A stretch of DNA of 64,000 bases from Sciurus carolinensis (lineage: Eukaryota > Chordata > Mammalia > Rodentia > Sciuridae): contig NC_062232.1 in the NCBI RefSeq assembly GCF_902686445.1, forward strand, positions 30,772,954 to 30,836,953. Reading direction: 5' to 3'. The stretch's first letter is position 1. Each line of letters begins with the position of its first letter. This document shows, piece after piece, positions 11,268-21,901 of this stretch. The notes beneath the pieces were generated by a model. It saw only the letters and a list, made by a program, of their open reading frames with translations. It did not search any database and was not told where the DNA came from. Position numbers and translations under genes: made by a program.

Positions 11268-11910
11268 CTATCAGCAATTTTTTTTTAAATATTTCCACAT
11301 TTTTTATTGGTGTATTGTGGTTGTACCTAATGGTGAGATCTATTGTCACTTCTTCCTACATGCACTGCAATATAACAATGCAATGTGGCCAATCATTCCC
11401 AGCACTTTCCCTTTCTTCCCTTCCTCCATCCTCCTGCTCCCTTTCCTCTACTCTACTGATCTCCCTTCAATTTTCATGAGACTCCCAACCACCACCACCT
11501 TTCTTTTCCTTTTTCCTTTCTGCCTTCTACATATGAAGAAAACATGCAACCCTTGACCTTGTGAGTTGGCTTATTTCACTTAACATAATGGCCTCATGTT
11601 CCATCCATTTTCCTGCAAATGACGTAATTTCATTTTTCTTTATGGCTGAGTCAAATTCCATCGTGTATCTATACCACATTTTATTTATTCATTCATTCAC
11701 TGATAGACACCTAGACTGGTTCCCTATTTTAACTATTTTTAATTGTGCTGCTATAAACTTAGATATGCATACATCACTATAATATGCTCACTTTAATTCA
11801 AGATAAATACTGAGGCGTGGTATAGCTGGGTCATACAGTGATTCCATACCTAGTCCTTTAAGCAACCTCCATACTGATTTCCACAGTGATTGTACTAATT
11901 GCAATCTACC
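11268..11910 (-). mobile_element. Old L1 3' fragment, part 1 (minus)
   Basis: The plus strand shows the reverse complement of an L1 end: T-rich start, ATTGGTGTATTGTGGTTGTA, then GAGTTGGCTTATTTCACTTA and GGCTGAGTCAAATTCCATCG, which correspond to the ORF2 C terminus. It is interrupted at 11910 by an LTR and resumes at 12379. Confidence 0.75.
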
Positions 11911-12378
11911 TGAGGGAAATGTAGAAGGGCTTAGGCTGCAGGGCAAGATGGTGAGTGAGGAGGTCATGGGCAGGTCCAGAACAAAGGGAGTATGGAGAAA
12001 GTCTTCTAATGAGGTCAACTTCCTAGTTGAGGAAAGTATGTATGGATATAAGCAGGAAACCCAGTCAGACGGACACATCCATACTTGTGGGAATCCAATA
12101 GGAAAATTTAAACAGATGTATGGACAGAAGGGGCACCAATCAATAATAGTTAGGAGTGTGAATAGAGGAGGACATAAGGAAAGGAGGAAATTCCAGAGAC
12201 CATAGAAAGAACAAGCCAAAACTCTCCATTGGATTTCCAGCTCTGGGCCTCCTTCTCTTTGGAGAAGTCTGTCTCTGTCACTTTTGCAATAAACCCACTG
12301 CTTGCTTGCCATCACTGTGGCTGTTCTTCAATTCTTTGCTGAACGGAGACAATGAACCCAGTACCCCGGACGGTAACA
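11911..12378 (+). repeat. Solo LTR inserted in an old L1, 4-bp TSD
   Basis: It begins TGAGGGAAATG and ends CGGTAACA, with the polyadenylation signal in TGCAATAAACC near 12288. The L1 sequence resumes without loss on the right. Flanks are TACC (11907-11910) and CACC (12379-12382), one substitution apart; the uninterrupted L1 would read through a single TACCC. A 4-bp duplication fits a class I (gammaretrovirus-type) LTR. Confidence 0.7.
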
Positions 12379-12455
12379 CACCCACAGTGTAAGTGTTCCT
12401 TTTTCTCCACATCTTCTCCAGCATTTATTCTTGTTTGTAATCTTGACCATCAGTC
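12379..12455 (-). mobile_element. Old L1 3' fragment, part 2 (minus)
   Basis: CACAGTGTAAGTGTTCC, TTTTTCTCCACATC and TTCTCCAGCATTTATTCTTG continue the L1 ORF2-derived sequence broken at 11910. Confidence 0.65.
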
Positions 12456-12953
12456 CAGTACTCCTTCCCAGGTGATGATAATGGGCCTCCAAGTTTAGGA
12501 ATCATGCACAGAAAAACATTTTCCCTGCTGCTTAGGACAGAAATGATAAATTAGGGTGGGAGTCCTTGTTCTTACTATAAACACTTTTCCTGACTTGAGC
12601 AAAGGAAAATGCCATCTGAGGAGCAAAGCTTGGTTGAGCTGACATTTCTAGATGCATTCAGCATTCTTTATGAAGATGCAGGTGTTTGGGTGTCCACCAG
12701 GCCAAAGGTCTGGAACAGCTGTGACCACTCTAACAGACCATGAATGGGAGCTACATGGGAACTCTAAATGTCCCAGTAGCCACAGTGAAAGAGTAAATAG
12801 AAAGAAGTGAAATTAAAATTTTAATAATATATTTTATTTATCTCAACATATGTAAAATATAATTTTTAATGTCATCATATACAAAAATTATTAATCATTT
12901 TTCATTATTTCTTGTAGTAACAATTCAAAATGTGATGTGTTATTTATACATAC
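12456..12953. other. Unlabelled AT-rich sequence
   Basis: No gene or nameable repeat seen. Confidence 0.3.
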
Positions 12954-13329
12954 TGTTAGAGGCAGTTGTGGCTCTCAGAAAAAACGCTCCACAGACACGA
13001 GGTCTCATGCAAGAGACTTTATTTATGTGGATGATTAGTGCACCCGCTCAGGGCGAAAAGAAGGGGCAAAAGAGAAAGATAGAGTGTGGCTTCTCCCAGA
13101 TATTGGAATTTCACGGGCTGGAAGGAACCAATAGCGGAGGAGAATTCTTGCAAGCTGACTGATGAACCAATAGTATGTTAGGACATAACGTGGGAAGCAG
13201 GAAAATGGCGGCATCATAAGCCAGAAATTCCTCTAACGTAAGAGGGGGCGGAGCACAGATTGACAAGTGGTGGGGAGGCGGGCAAAATGGCTGTACCTGG
13301 TGGGCGGGAGAGTGGCTTTATACATTGCA
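12954..13329 (-). repeat. Solo LTR, family A copy 3 (minus), 5-bp TSD
   Basis: Read on the minus strand it runs from TGCAATGTATAAAG to CTCTAACA and shares with copies 1 and 2 the GCCCACCAGGT, CCGCCTCCCCACCACTTGTC and GCTTGCAAG segments. Its U3 holds an extra segment around 13180-13250 that copies 1 and 2 lack, and its U5 differs. The flanks are CATAC at 12949-12953 and 13330-13334, a perfect 5-bp duplication. Confidence 0.85.
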
Positions 13330-13334
13330 CATAC

Positions 13335-13735
13335 AGCACATTTGGTTTGGGATAGCCACATTTCCCATACTTAGTGGTCACATGTGGCTAGTGACTGCTA
13401 TACTGAACAGTGCTGGTGTGAACACGGTGGCAATCATCAGTATTAGCTACTAAAGTCATGTTCATAAAATTTATTTATTTTTGTTTGGCAGCATATTTAT
13501 GATATTGGGACCCAGAAAATTTTCTTTCTTTGTAATCCCAGCTAGCCCTGTCAGGTCACAAATACTCCCCTCTTAGTAAATGTAGAAAAGTGATTCCAAC
13601 TTTCCTGTTGCATTCAGTCATTTGTTCATGTAAAATCATGTTCCACTGGGGATATTCATCTGGAATTATGTGGGCCACTGAGTTACAAACAGTGCTTGGA
13701 ATTGCTCACTATTTAAACAGAAATATTTAACACTT
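13335..13735. other. Unlabelled AT-rich sequence
   Basis: No gene or nameable repeat seen. Confidence 0.3.
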
Positions 13736-14176
13736 TGTTATGGTTTAGATATTAGGTGTCTCACAAAAACTCATGTGTGAGACAATACAAAAAATTTAGA
13801 GATGAATGATTGAATTATGAGCATTTTAACCTAATCAATGCATTAATCCCTGGTAGGGATTACTGGGTAGCAACTATAGGCAGGTGGGGTGTGACTAGAG
13901 GAGATGGGTCACTGGGGGCATGCCTTTTGGGGCGTGTATTTTGTTCTTGGTGAATGGAGCTCTTTCTCTCTGCATCCTGGTATGATGTCCTGAGTTATTT
14001 TCCTCTGCCATGCCCTTCTACCATGATATTCTTTCTTACCTCTGGCCCAGAGCAATGTAGTTGGCCAACTATGGACTGAGACCTCTGAAACCATGAGCAC
14101 CAAATAGACTTTTCCTCCTCTAAAATTATTCTCATCAGGTCTTCTTGACACAGCAATGAAAAAGATGAATAAAACA
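13736..14176 (+). repeat. MaLR-like LTR, family B copy 1 (plus)
   Basis: Begins TGTTATGGTTTAGATATTAGG and ends AATAAAACA. Shared family landmarks are ACTCATGTGTGAGACAAT, a CTCTTTCTCTCTGC block, TGCCATGCCCTTCTACCATG, and CCTCTGAAACCATGAGC followed by an A-rich signal. Subfamily not resolved; MaLR is the best guess from length and ends. Confidence 0.55.
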
Positions 14177-14304
14177 GTTATTAAAGGGATGAATTTCAAA
14201 ATGATAAAAATGAAGGCACACAAACTGTTCAAATCTTACAACTCTTGATTCTCTCACCACTTGATTCTATTCTATGAGAGATCTTGCTTTCCTTTATTCC
14301 ATGT

Positions 14305-14440
14305 TTTTAATTGGTGCATTAAAAGTACACATAACAGTGGGATTCATTGTTACATATTCATACATGCCCACAACATAAACAATATAATTTGGTAAATAAC
14401 ATTGCCTGGTAGAGATCTTCTCTCCCACTACATAATGCTA
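14305..14440 (-). mobile_element. L1 3'-UTR fragment (minus)
   Basis: TTTTTAATTGGTGCATTA and ATTCATTGTTACATATTC with CATGCCCACAACATAA are the reverse complement of an L1 3' UTR end. Confidence 0.6.
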
Positions 14441-14649
14441 CCTTCTAATGTTTGACTTGTATAAACTCTTTAGGAGATTGCTGTAGTGAACTATAAGCAG
14501 GAGAAAGGAGACTAGAAAGACTATCTGCTGTGCTGGAGAGAGGTGCCCTGTCTGTGCCAGTGCCAAGAAGGAGGTTGGAGGTTCTCCCTCCAGAACTCAC
14601 ACTGCACTCTAGACATAACGTGATTACCAGCCAGGAGCCTAACGTGTGA

Positions 14650-14797
14650 TGTGTTTCATTTGACCAAGTTTTATTGCATATCTGCTATGTGCCTAGAGCT
14701 AAGAATTCAGAAATGAACATACTGAATGTGGTCCTTTCCCTCACTGAGCTTGCAGTCTAGCTTGAGAGACAAATAATGAAACAAACAAGATAATAAA
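14650..14797 (-). repeat. L2 3'-end fragment (minus)
   Basis: TTTTATTGCATATCTGCTATG, GTGCCTAGAGCTAAG, then GAGCTTGCAGTCTAGC: reverse complement of the L2 3' end, diverged. Confidence 0.5.
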
Positions 14798-14802
14798 ATA
14801 AA

Positions 14803-15010
14803 TAGCTGGGCATGGTAGCACACACCTGTAACCTCAGTGACCCTCAAGGCTATGGCAGGTAGAGCCTAAGTTCAAGCCCATCCTGGGCAACTTAGTGAGA
14901 CCCTGTCTCCAAAAAAAAAAAAAACAAAAACAAAAACAAAGGAATGGGTATGAGGCACAGTGGTAAAGCACCCTTGGGTTCAATCTCCAGTACCAAAATA
15001 TAAAAAAAGT
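14803..15010 (+). repeat. Dimeric B1-ID SINE (plus)
   Basis: GCTGGGCATGGTAGCACACA, an internal A-rich linker (A14 plus CAAAAA repeats), then the ID-like half with CCCTTGGGTTCAATCTCCAG and an A-rich tail. Confidence 0.8.
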
Positions 15011-15555
15011 AAATGGCAATAAGTGGTCATTAGGGAATACCTCATTAAGGAGGTAATGTTTTAAATTGAGGCTTGGAAAAGAGGGGTATCACTTTTAGCT
15101 GTGTAATAAACTACCCTGACTCTTGGTAGATTGTTGTTAACTCATGATTCTGTGGGTCAATGATTTGGGCTGGGCTTAGCTAGGCAGAACTTCATACCTG
15201 GACCAGACCAACTGGTGTTGCCTGGGGCCCCATCAGGCATCATCATCAGCTGCAGGATGGTCTGGGAATGGTTGACTGGGTTACCTCAGTTGTCCATGTG
15301 CCCTTTTATCCTCCAGCAGGCATTCCCAGGAGAATTCACATGACAGCAGGGTTCTAAGAGCAGCAAGAGGGCATGCCCAATGTGCAAGCCCTTTTTAATA
15401 CCTATATTTTTGCCCTATTTGCTAGTGCTCTATTCGCCAAAGCAAGGCATTTGTCTCAATCAGATTCAAAAGGAGCAAGGAAAGAGATTCCATAGCTAGT
15501 GGGAGGGTTTACAGTGTCAAAATATAAGGACATGGGTGCAGAGAATGGACATTTT
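15011..15555. other. Unlabelled sequence
   Basis: No gene or nameable repeat seen, apart from a possible old LTR remnant around 15100-15400 that I cannot place. Confidence 0.3.
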
Positions 15556-15739
15556 CATCAGATTTTTCACTACTGTGACTAAAAAACCTGACAAGAACAA
15601 TTGTAAAGGAGGAAAAGTTTATTTGGGGGCTCACAGTTTCAGAGTACATAGATAGCCAACTCCATTCCTCAGGGCTCAAGGTGAGCTGAACATCATGGGG
15701 GAAGAGTGTGGTGAGGGAAGTGGTTCATATGATGATCAG

Positions 15740-15811
<72 letters not shown>

Positions 15812-16029
15812 AAACTGAGCTCACCAAATATATAGCCCAAAGGCATGACCCACTGACCCACCTTCTCCACCCTGTCTGCCCACAGTTGCCACTCAGTTAA
15901 TTCCTACCAGGGGATTAAAGCACTGATTAGATTAAAGCTTTACCAACCCAATCATTTCACCCTTAAACCTTCTTGCACTATCTCACACATGAGAGTTTGG
16001 GGGATACCTCATATCCAAACCATAATGAT
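15556..16029 (-). repeat. MaLR-like LTR, family B copy 2 (minus), with GA microsatellite
   Basis: Reverse complement of the family seen at 13736: AGTCACAGTAGTGAAAAATC end, GGAGGAAAAGTTTATTTGGG, and the CTCATGTGTGAGATAGTGC start near 15990. A pure (GA)n of about 65 bp (15745-15810) sits exactly where other copies have the short CTCTCT block. Confidence 0.6.
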
Positions 16030-16307
16030 AGAAGAATGTGACCATTTTTACAATATACCAGGAATACAAGGGACAAACAGAAGTAGACATTAAAGTGCTA
16101 GGACAAGGACCTATTCTTGATATGTTGACATGTGGTTGATCATGGGAAAGGGGAGGAGGAGCTCTTGGTCACCCTAGGGTTCAATTATATACAATCAAAT
16201 CTAAGAAATTACTGGACTCCAGAATTCAGCAGAAACTATAGGACCAGGCTTAGATATGACTAGGACAATCTCTCCAAAGAAAATGAATACCAGACAGCAT
16301 TCATATT

Positions 16308-16509
16308 TATAATTAAAGCTGTTCCCCTGCCCTTTACGTTCAGTCATTTCTCCCTCTCCCATCTTACAACCTAGATTGTCAGTCTGTGAACATCCTAGTC
16401 AGTTATGGTCCACTAGTCAGCCTGCGAGCCCCCTTCTCAGTCATTGGTCTTTGTTAGCCCGTGAAATTCCACTACTTAGGAGAAGCTCCTGTGCAATTCT
16501 TTCTTTCTT

Positions 16510-16575
<66 letters not shown>

Positions 16576-16760
16576 CCAGCCCCGAGAGAAGATGCAATCG
16601 TTCACCTAATAAAATCTCTGGTGAGAGTTCCCGTGTTGAGTGGCTTTCTGGGTGCTGTCACTGGATCGCGACTCAGACCGGGCACCCCAGAGTGCTTGCT
16701 CCCCTGGATTCAAGGGTCTGAGCTGCCTTGGGACCCGAACTGAGCTTCATTTTTCTTACG
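16308..16760 (+). repeat. Solo LTR, family A copy 4 (plus), probable 5-bp TSD
   Basis: It shares GTCAGTCTGTGAACATCCTAG and the CCAAT-type, CT-rich and AATAAAATC blocks with copies 1 and 2 but has a longer U5 reaching TTCTTACG at 16760. ATATT lies on both sides (16303-16307 and 16761-16765). The termini read TA and CG instead of TG and CA, so this copy is older or mutated at both ends. The CT stretch has expanded to about 75 bp. Confidence 0.7.
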
Positions 16761-16965
16761 ATATTAATACTGTGAAGAAAAAATAAATATGAAATATAGG
16801 GGTCAGAACACAGATTTATGTAGGCGTCGAAGGACATGAGGAATTCACTTAGCAAATGTATCTATACCTCCTAGAAATCCACATTAATTGAGGCCCCCTT
16901 ACAAAGGAGTCTTTGCTACACCTGGGGAGTAAGATCATGGAGTAAGAAGGAAGATGCATGTCAGT

Positions 16966-17065
16966 TAGAAGCACAGATATTGTGGTCAAGATGCCCTGGA
17001 TTTAACTCTCGGTCTCCTATGTGACTTTGAGCTAGTTACTGAATCTCATTCAAGTTAAAATATTA
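16966..17065 (+). repeat. MIR-like fragment
   Basis: GGTCAAGATGCCCTGGATTT, then TGTGACTTTGAGCTAGTTAC: diverged MIR core. Confidence 0.5.
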
Positions 17066-17074
17066 CATGCAGAT

Positions 17075-17263
17075 TGTTACCAAAAGTTCAGTCTTTGTCC
17101 CCAATGCCAATTCAATAACAAGAACACAGTTTTGAGGAAAAGGAAAAATAGGTTTTATTGCTTTGCTAGCAAAGGAGAAGCACAGGGGACTCCTATCCCA
17201 GAGGCTGTGATTTTTCCCATCAAGGGGAGCAGGGGCTTTTAAAGAGGTGACTCAAAGTCTACA
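17075..17263 (-). repeat. Split solo LTR, family C copy 1 (minus), 3' part
   Basis: Minus-strand reading ends GGTAACA and contains AGCAAAGCAATAAAACC (polyadenylation signal) and GAATTGGCATTGGGGACAA, matching the LTR end at 61100-61223. It is preceded by AGAT (17071-17074); the other half of the same LTR ends at 18312 and is followed by AGAT (18313-18316), a 4-bp duplication. Confidence 0.75.
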
Positions 17264-17993
17264 ATCCAATGCTTTGCTGTCTTATTTATTGCTGTCTTAG
17301 CATGATCCCTGCCCTATGTATGCCTTGTCCAGTCACCTGTGGACCTCTGGACTGCTCTGATGCCAAATACTCTGAACTGTCCACACCCCACATGAGAGAC
17401 AACAAGGGACATTTGGTTATTTCCCTCAACTTCACCCTCTTTCAGCAGGAAGCAGCTTGGAGATGTCCTCACCCATTTTTCTATAGAAGTGGAATGTAGA
17501 ATTTGACAGTGGGGAAAGGTAACAGTGGTCAGTTTTATGCTTTGAATGTAGCCCTTGCTGCTCTGCCACTGCAGCTTATTTTTTAAAAGGACATGTTTCT
17601 TTCTCTTCCTCTCTCCCTGCTCCTTCCTAATTGCTCCCTTACCCTAATCTCAGGGGAAGCAAGATTACTTTTCTTCCCCATCATAGGTAGAGTTATCTGT
17701 CCTTAAGCACACACCCACCATAGGAATGAAGTAATCCAGACTTTGGGGATGGTACCAGAAGATCTCAGAAATTACTATCTCCCAAACTAACAAGTGAATT
17801 ACAACTCCGGACAGGGAAGGTGTGGAATGCAGCCTTTGAGCCACCTCTTTAAAAGACCCCTGTTCCTGCTGATGGGCAAAATCACAGCCTCTGGGACAGA
17901 AGTCCCTGTGTTTCTCCTTTGCTAGTAAAGCAATAAAACTTTTTGCTTTTTCTTGAAAAACAAACAAAACCAAAACAAAAGAAAAAACAAACA
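17264..17993 (+). mobile_element. Retroposed transcript of a family C endogenous retrovirus
   Basis: The 730-bp insert holds, in order, a 240-bp piece of retroviral internal sequence with an env-end-like frame, a polypurine tract (AGTGGGGAAAGG, 17508-17519), then U3 and R of a family C LTR up to the AATAAA at 17932-17937. About 18 nt after that signal the LTR stops and an A-rich tail (17956-17993) replaces the U5. It is bounded by CTACA at 17259-17263 and 17994-17998. A 3' end at the poly(A) site, an A-rich tail and a short duplication indicate L1-type reverse transcription of a polyadenylated viral RNA, not viral integration. Confidence 0.65.
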
Positions 17994-17998
17994 CTACA

Positions 17999-18312
17999 TG
18001 CCACGTGCTCTGTCCAGAGTTGTAATTCACTTGTTAATTTCGGAGATAGTCATTTCTGAGATCTTCTGGTCCCATCCCCAAAATCTGGATTATTTTATGC
18101 CTGTGGTAGATGTGTACTCAGGGACAGATAACTGCCAAGGATGGGGAAGAAAGGTAATCCTGTTTCCCCTGAGATTAGGGAAGGGGAGAGATTAGGGAGG
18201 AGGAGAGAGAGGAAGTAAAGAAACATGGTCTTTTAAAAATAAGTTGCAAAAAAAAATTTGCGGGGCAGAGCAGCAAGGGCTATATTCAAAGCATAAGTGT
18301 ACCACTGTTACA
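17999..18312 (-). repeat. Split solo LTR, family C copy 1 (minus), 5' part
   Basis: Minus-strand reading starts TGTAACAGTGGT and runs through CCTTGCTGCTCTGCC to GAATTACAACTCTGGACAG, then is cut by the insert at 17264-17993. It is about 300 bp of inverted repeat to 17520-17820 of the insert. Confidence 0.75.
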
Positions 18313-18544
18313 AGATGACATCATATCTGGTTTGTTGCAGAAATGACATAAGCAAAACACCTAAGAGATACCCACTTAAATAAATGGTCATTTTTGTTAG
18401 TCATGTCTTCTACTCTCAAAGAACTTAAACTCTAGTTGGGAAGATAAGACCTTAAAATAGCAAATCAAGAGTCAAAAGATGGTTTAAGATAACAAGATAT
18501 AATGCATTATAAATTTCATAAGATTTCAGAGAAGGTATAAACTT

Positions 18545-18872
18545 CAGGCCTAGTTTCTGTGACAGGTTTCCTAAATGTGTGATTTTCCATAACTATTGTT
18601 TTGTGTGTGAGAGAGCCCTCTAGAATTCCCTTTCCCTAGTTTCTGCTTTCTCTAAAGTTAGGTGCCTGAGAGAGACATCTTATCCTTTCTACCATGTAAA
18701 GATAAAATGAGAAGGCCATGTCTATGAGAAAGCAGGCCCTCACTCAACATTGAATCTGCCAGTGACTTGATCATGAACTTCCAGCCTCCAGAACTGTAAG
18801 AATTAAATTTCTGTTGTTCGTAAGTTTTTCAGTCTTGGGTATTTTGTTATAGCAGCCTCAACAGATGCAGAG
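18545..18872 (+). repeat. MLT1-like MaLR LTR (plus)
   Basis: The right end reads CTTCCAGCCTCCAGAACTGT, TTAAATTTCTGTTGTTC, then TTTTGTTATAGCAGCC and AACAGA, which is the conserved MLT1-type end. Confidence 0.7.
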
Positions 18873-18884
18873 TTGTTTTGTGTA

Positions 18885-19355
18885 TTTTGACTTCTTATGG
18901 AAATATAACATAAATACCGAAGTGGGGGAGGCTCCATGAATTTTCATATACTGAAAATAGCCATGGGACCGATACCCAGATAAAGAACTAAAAAATGTTA
19001 TCTTTAGGAGAAGGGTAGAGTGAGAGCAGGGGACCAAGGGGGAAGGAGGAAGGGAGGGAAAGGGGAAGAACTTGGGAATAAATCTGACTAAACTATGCTA
19101 GAAGCATGTACGAATATAACACAATGCATTTCAACTTTATATATAACTATAATGCATAAATTAAAAATAAATAAATAAATAGAAGAAAGACCAACAGAGT
19201 AGAGGAAGGGGATCAGGGGGAGGAAGGAAGGAAAGGAAGGGGGGTTGTACTTAGGATTGAAATGGAGCAAACTATGTGATATGCATTTAGGGATATGTCA
19301 AAATGAACCCCACTATTATGTATATTTATAATACACTAAAAAATAAATTTTTAAA
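18885..19355 (+). mobile_element. L1 3'-UTR fragments, two tandem ends
   Basis: Two successive L1-like 3' ends, each with a purine-rich GGGAAGGAGG stretch, then a CAAACTATGTGATATGCAT-type motif and a TATAATGCATAAATT or TATAATACACTAAA end with an A-rich tail (tails near 19170 and 19340). Confidence 0.55.
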
Positions 19356-19555
19356 AATTTGCCTTCAGGTCTGCTTCATTTTAGATGATACTGCCAAGCT
19401 GTATTACAAAGTGGATAAACATTAAGTACAAGATCAGCAGCAGCCCGGGAAGTTCCCTCCTCCCTAGACCTTGTTTGAAGTCCTGGACTACAATGACACC
19501 TGCTGGTAGGTAGTGTAATCCTCTAGCATGAAAGCAGTGAAAACTAAGAAATAAA

Positions 19556-19588
19556 GTTTTTCTTTTCTTTTCTTTTCTTTTCTTTTGA
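19556..19588 (+). repeat. (TTTTC)n simple repeat
   Basis: Five to six TTTTC units. Confidence 0.9.
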
Positions 19589-19854
19589 GTTAGGAAGGTT
19601 TTACTTTCTTGGCCTTACAGTCATTTGAATTCATTCTTTTTTTGTATCTATATCATATATTGGGGAGATAAGATCTCAGATGAGGAAAGAACAGGTATTA
19701 AAAATTCAGAGAATGTCCAATAACATTCCCTTGACTAACTGAGCAGCTAAGACTCATGGCAAGGGTGACAGGAGGTTAACCTATGATTATTTTTAAATAT
19801 TCTGTATTTCAAATTTTGGCCTGTAAAAATTTCCCAGCCAAAATGTATTCAAGT

Positions 19855-19980
19855 GCTACTGGTAATTCATTTAGAGGAAGCCTACTATGTGCTAATAATA
19901 AAGTAATTGTTGAGAACTCCATGAATAATAAAAATATAATACAGTTCCCCCACCCAGGAGCTTACCATCTAGAAGACAGA
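19855..19980 (-). repeat. L2-like fragment (minus)
   Basis: AGCCTACTATGTGCTAATAA and CAGGAGCTTACCATCTAGAA match the order of the reversed L2 3' end. Confidence 0.4.
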
Positions 19981-19983
19981 GAA

Positions 19984-20195
19984 TTATACAAGGTACACCT
20001 GTAACACCAGAGACTCAGGAGGTTGAGACAGGAGAACTGCAAATTGGAGGCCAGTCTCAGCAACTTAGTGAGTCCCTAGTCAATTTAGTGAGACGCTGTC
20101 TCAAAATTTAAAAATTAAAAAAGGTTTGGGGATGTGGTTCAGTAGTAAAGTATCCCTGAGCTAGATCCTCAGTACAAAAAATAAAATAAAATAAA
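19984..20195 (+). repeat. Dimeric B1-ID SINE (plus)
   Basis: GGTACACCTGTAACACCAGA through CTGTCTCAAAATTTAAAAA to an ID-like half ending in AATAAAATAAAATA. Confidence 0.75.
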
Positions 20196-20205
20196 ATATA
20201 TATAT

Positions 20206-20246
<41 letters not shown>
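20196..20246 (+). repeat. (TA)n(TG)n microsatellite
   Basis: ATAT-rich start followed by about 18 TG units, grown from the SINE tail. Confidence 0.9.
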
Positions 20247-20289
20247 TGACTATTGATAAATCTATGTATTATTGGGTGAAGGTATAGAC

Positions 20290-20455
20290 AAGGTAGACTG
20301 CTGCTGGGGTTTGGATTCGAACTCCACTACTTAATAGCTTAATGATAATAAGCAAATTTTAAACAATTTTGTGTCTCAGTTTCTTCATCCATACATGGGG
20401 ATAGTAACAAAACAGACCTCAATGGGTTTGTGAAGATTACACAATTGTAAACAAA
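20290..20455 (+). repeat. MIR element
   Basis: GGATTCGAACTCCACTACTT, then TGTCTCAGTTTCTTCATCC and GGGGATAGTAACA. Confidence 0.7.
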
Positions 20456-20469
20456 CTTTCTGTTAGCAA

Positions 20470-20990
20470 TTGACCACATAAATGCCATTTGAGGTTGTTG
20501 GCTAAGAACAATTTATTATAGTCCCTCACAGTCGTGGGTTGAGTCAGTTTGGCTAGATGTGTCTCTCATGGGATTGGAGTCAGAGGCTGGCTAAGGCTGG
20601 AGTTTTCAAAAGGCTCTATTGGGAGGAATGTCCAAGACAGTGCACTCACAAAGGTGGCAGTTAATATTTAGCTGTTGACAGGAATGTAACTGGGTGTGTT
20701 TACTAGCGCATCTATAAATCCTCCATACAGTTTGCGTTTCTCAAAGCATGGCAACTGAATCCTGAGGGGGGGGGGCTTTCAAAATATGAACATTCCAAAA
20801 GGGCCAGGTGGAAACTGTCAGGCTTTTTAAGACCTAGTCTGAGGTCTAAGGTTCTGGAGTGCCACTTCCACAACATTCCATTGGTCACACAGGGCCAGCC
20901 CATATTCAATGTAGAATGTGACTACATGAGAGCAGGGGTATCAGAAGATGAGGATCATTGGGGAGTCTTTTGGAGACTGACTACCACTAT
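20470..20990. repeat. Probable old mammalian interspersed repeat
   Basis: The run of AACAATTTATTATAGTCCC, GGCTAAGGCTGGAG and CCATTGGTCACACAGGGCC resembles an old LTR in reverse orientation, but I cannot assign a family. Confidence 0.35.
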
Positions 20991-21204
20991 CACTAATTCA
21001 CATACTGGAGTGGGATGTAGGATCACAGCTGTAACACATCCTGTCAGCCAGCTAATCACTCTGGAACTTGATTTACTCAACTCCAAATTGAAGGGACAGG
21101 AGTAGAGTGCCCTCTGGCTATTATTCTCCATCTTTTTCTAAGGTTATTGAGCATCTTTATATTTTGATGCTTCTTTGTTTTTAGTCCATTTAAGAATATT
21201 CCCT

Positions 21205-21411
21205 GCCAGGCGTGGTGGTGTACACCTGTAATCCCAGTGGCTGGGGAGGCTGAGGCAGGAGGATAGAGAGTTCAAAGCCAGCCTCAGCAACTTAGCAAGT
21301 CCCTGTCTTTAAATAAAAAATTTAAAAGGGCTGGGGATGTGACTCAGTGGTTAAGTGCCCCTGGGTTCGATCCCTAGTACCTGAAAGAAAAAAGAAAGAG
21401 AAAAAAAGAAT
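21205..21411 (+). repeat. Dimeric B1-ID SINE (plus)
   Basis: CCAGGCGTGGTGGTGTACAC, GGCTGAGGCAGGAGGAT, CTCAGCAACTTAGCAAGTCC, then GGGCTGGGGATGTGACTCAG and GGGTTCGATCCCTAGTACC with an A-rich tail. Well preserved. Confidence 0.9.
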
Positions 21412-21653
21412 ACTCCCTGTCTAACAAGAATATTGTTTATATTATCAGACACTGTTTATAAAAGCCCAATAAAGTCTGTAGAAACAATTAACAATTGGAA
21501 TTGAATATGTTCTTTATGGAACACTTTAAGTTACCTAATTTTGGTATGTGAGCCCTGTTAACTCATCTTACTAAGACAAGAACTGTGTCAGGAAAAGAGC
21601 AGATAAGTTAGCAGGTGACCCCTTAATTTTTTAAATTTATTTTTATTTATGCT

Positions 21654-21738
21654 TGTTGTTTTGGTGGTGCGGTGGTTGGAACCCAGGGCCTTGCCCACGC
21701 TAGGCAAGCAGTCTACCACTGAGCTATATCTCCAGTCC
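21654..21738 (-). repeat. ID-type SINE (minus)
   Basis: GGTTGGAACCCAGGGCCTTG, GCTAGGCAAGCAGTCTACC and ACTGAGCTATATCTCCAG are the reverse complement of an ID element. Confidence 0.8.
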
Positions 21739-21901
21739 ATGACCTTAAAATCTTTACAATCAGAATTAATTTTAAAGTTCAGGGTACATGCCTACATCAG
21801 CAATTCCTAGAATTTTGAGTGACTTTGAACTTTAGGGTTTTGCTGTTTATATTTTAAGTTTAAACTAACAAAATTTAAAAAGTTCACTGAAAACATAAAC
21901 A

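Noticed and set aside
11788..12315. 175-codon minus-strand frame
   Set aside because: It spans the joint between an LTR and an L1; a chance frame with an L1 ORF2 tail at its end.
15745..15810. CRISPR-like or other regular array
   Set aside because: It is a plain GA dinucleotide repeat; no spaced repeats anywhere in the window, and the DNA is mammalian.
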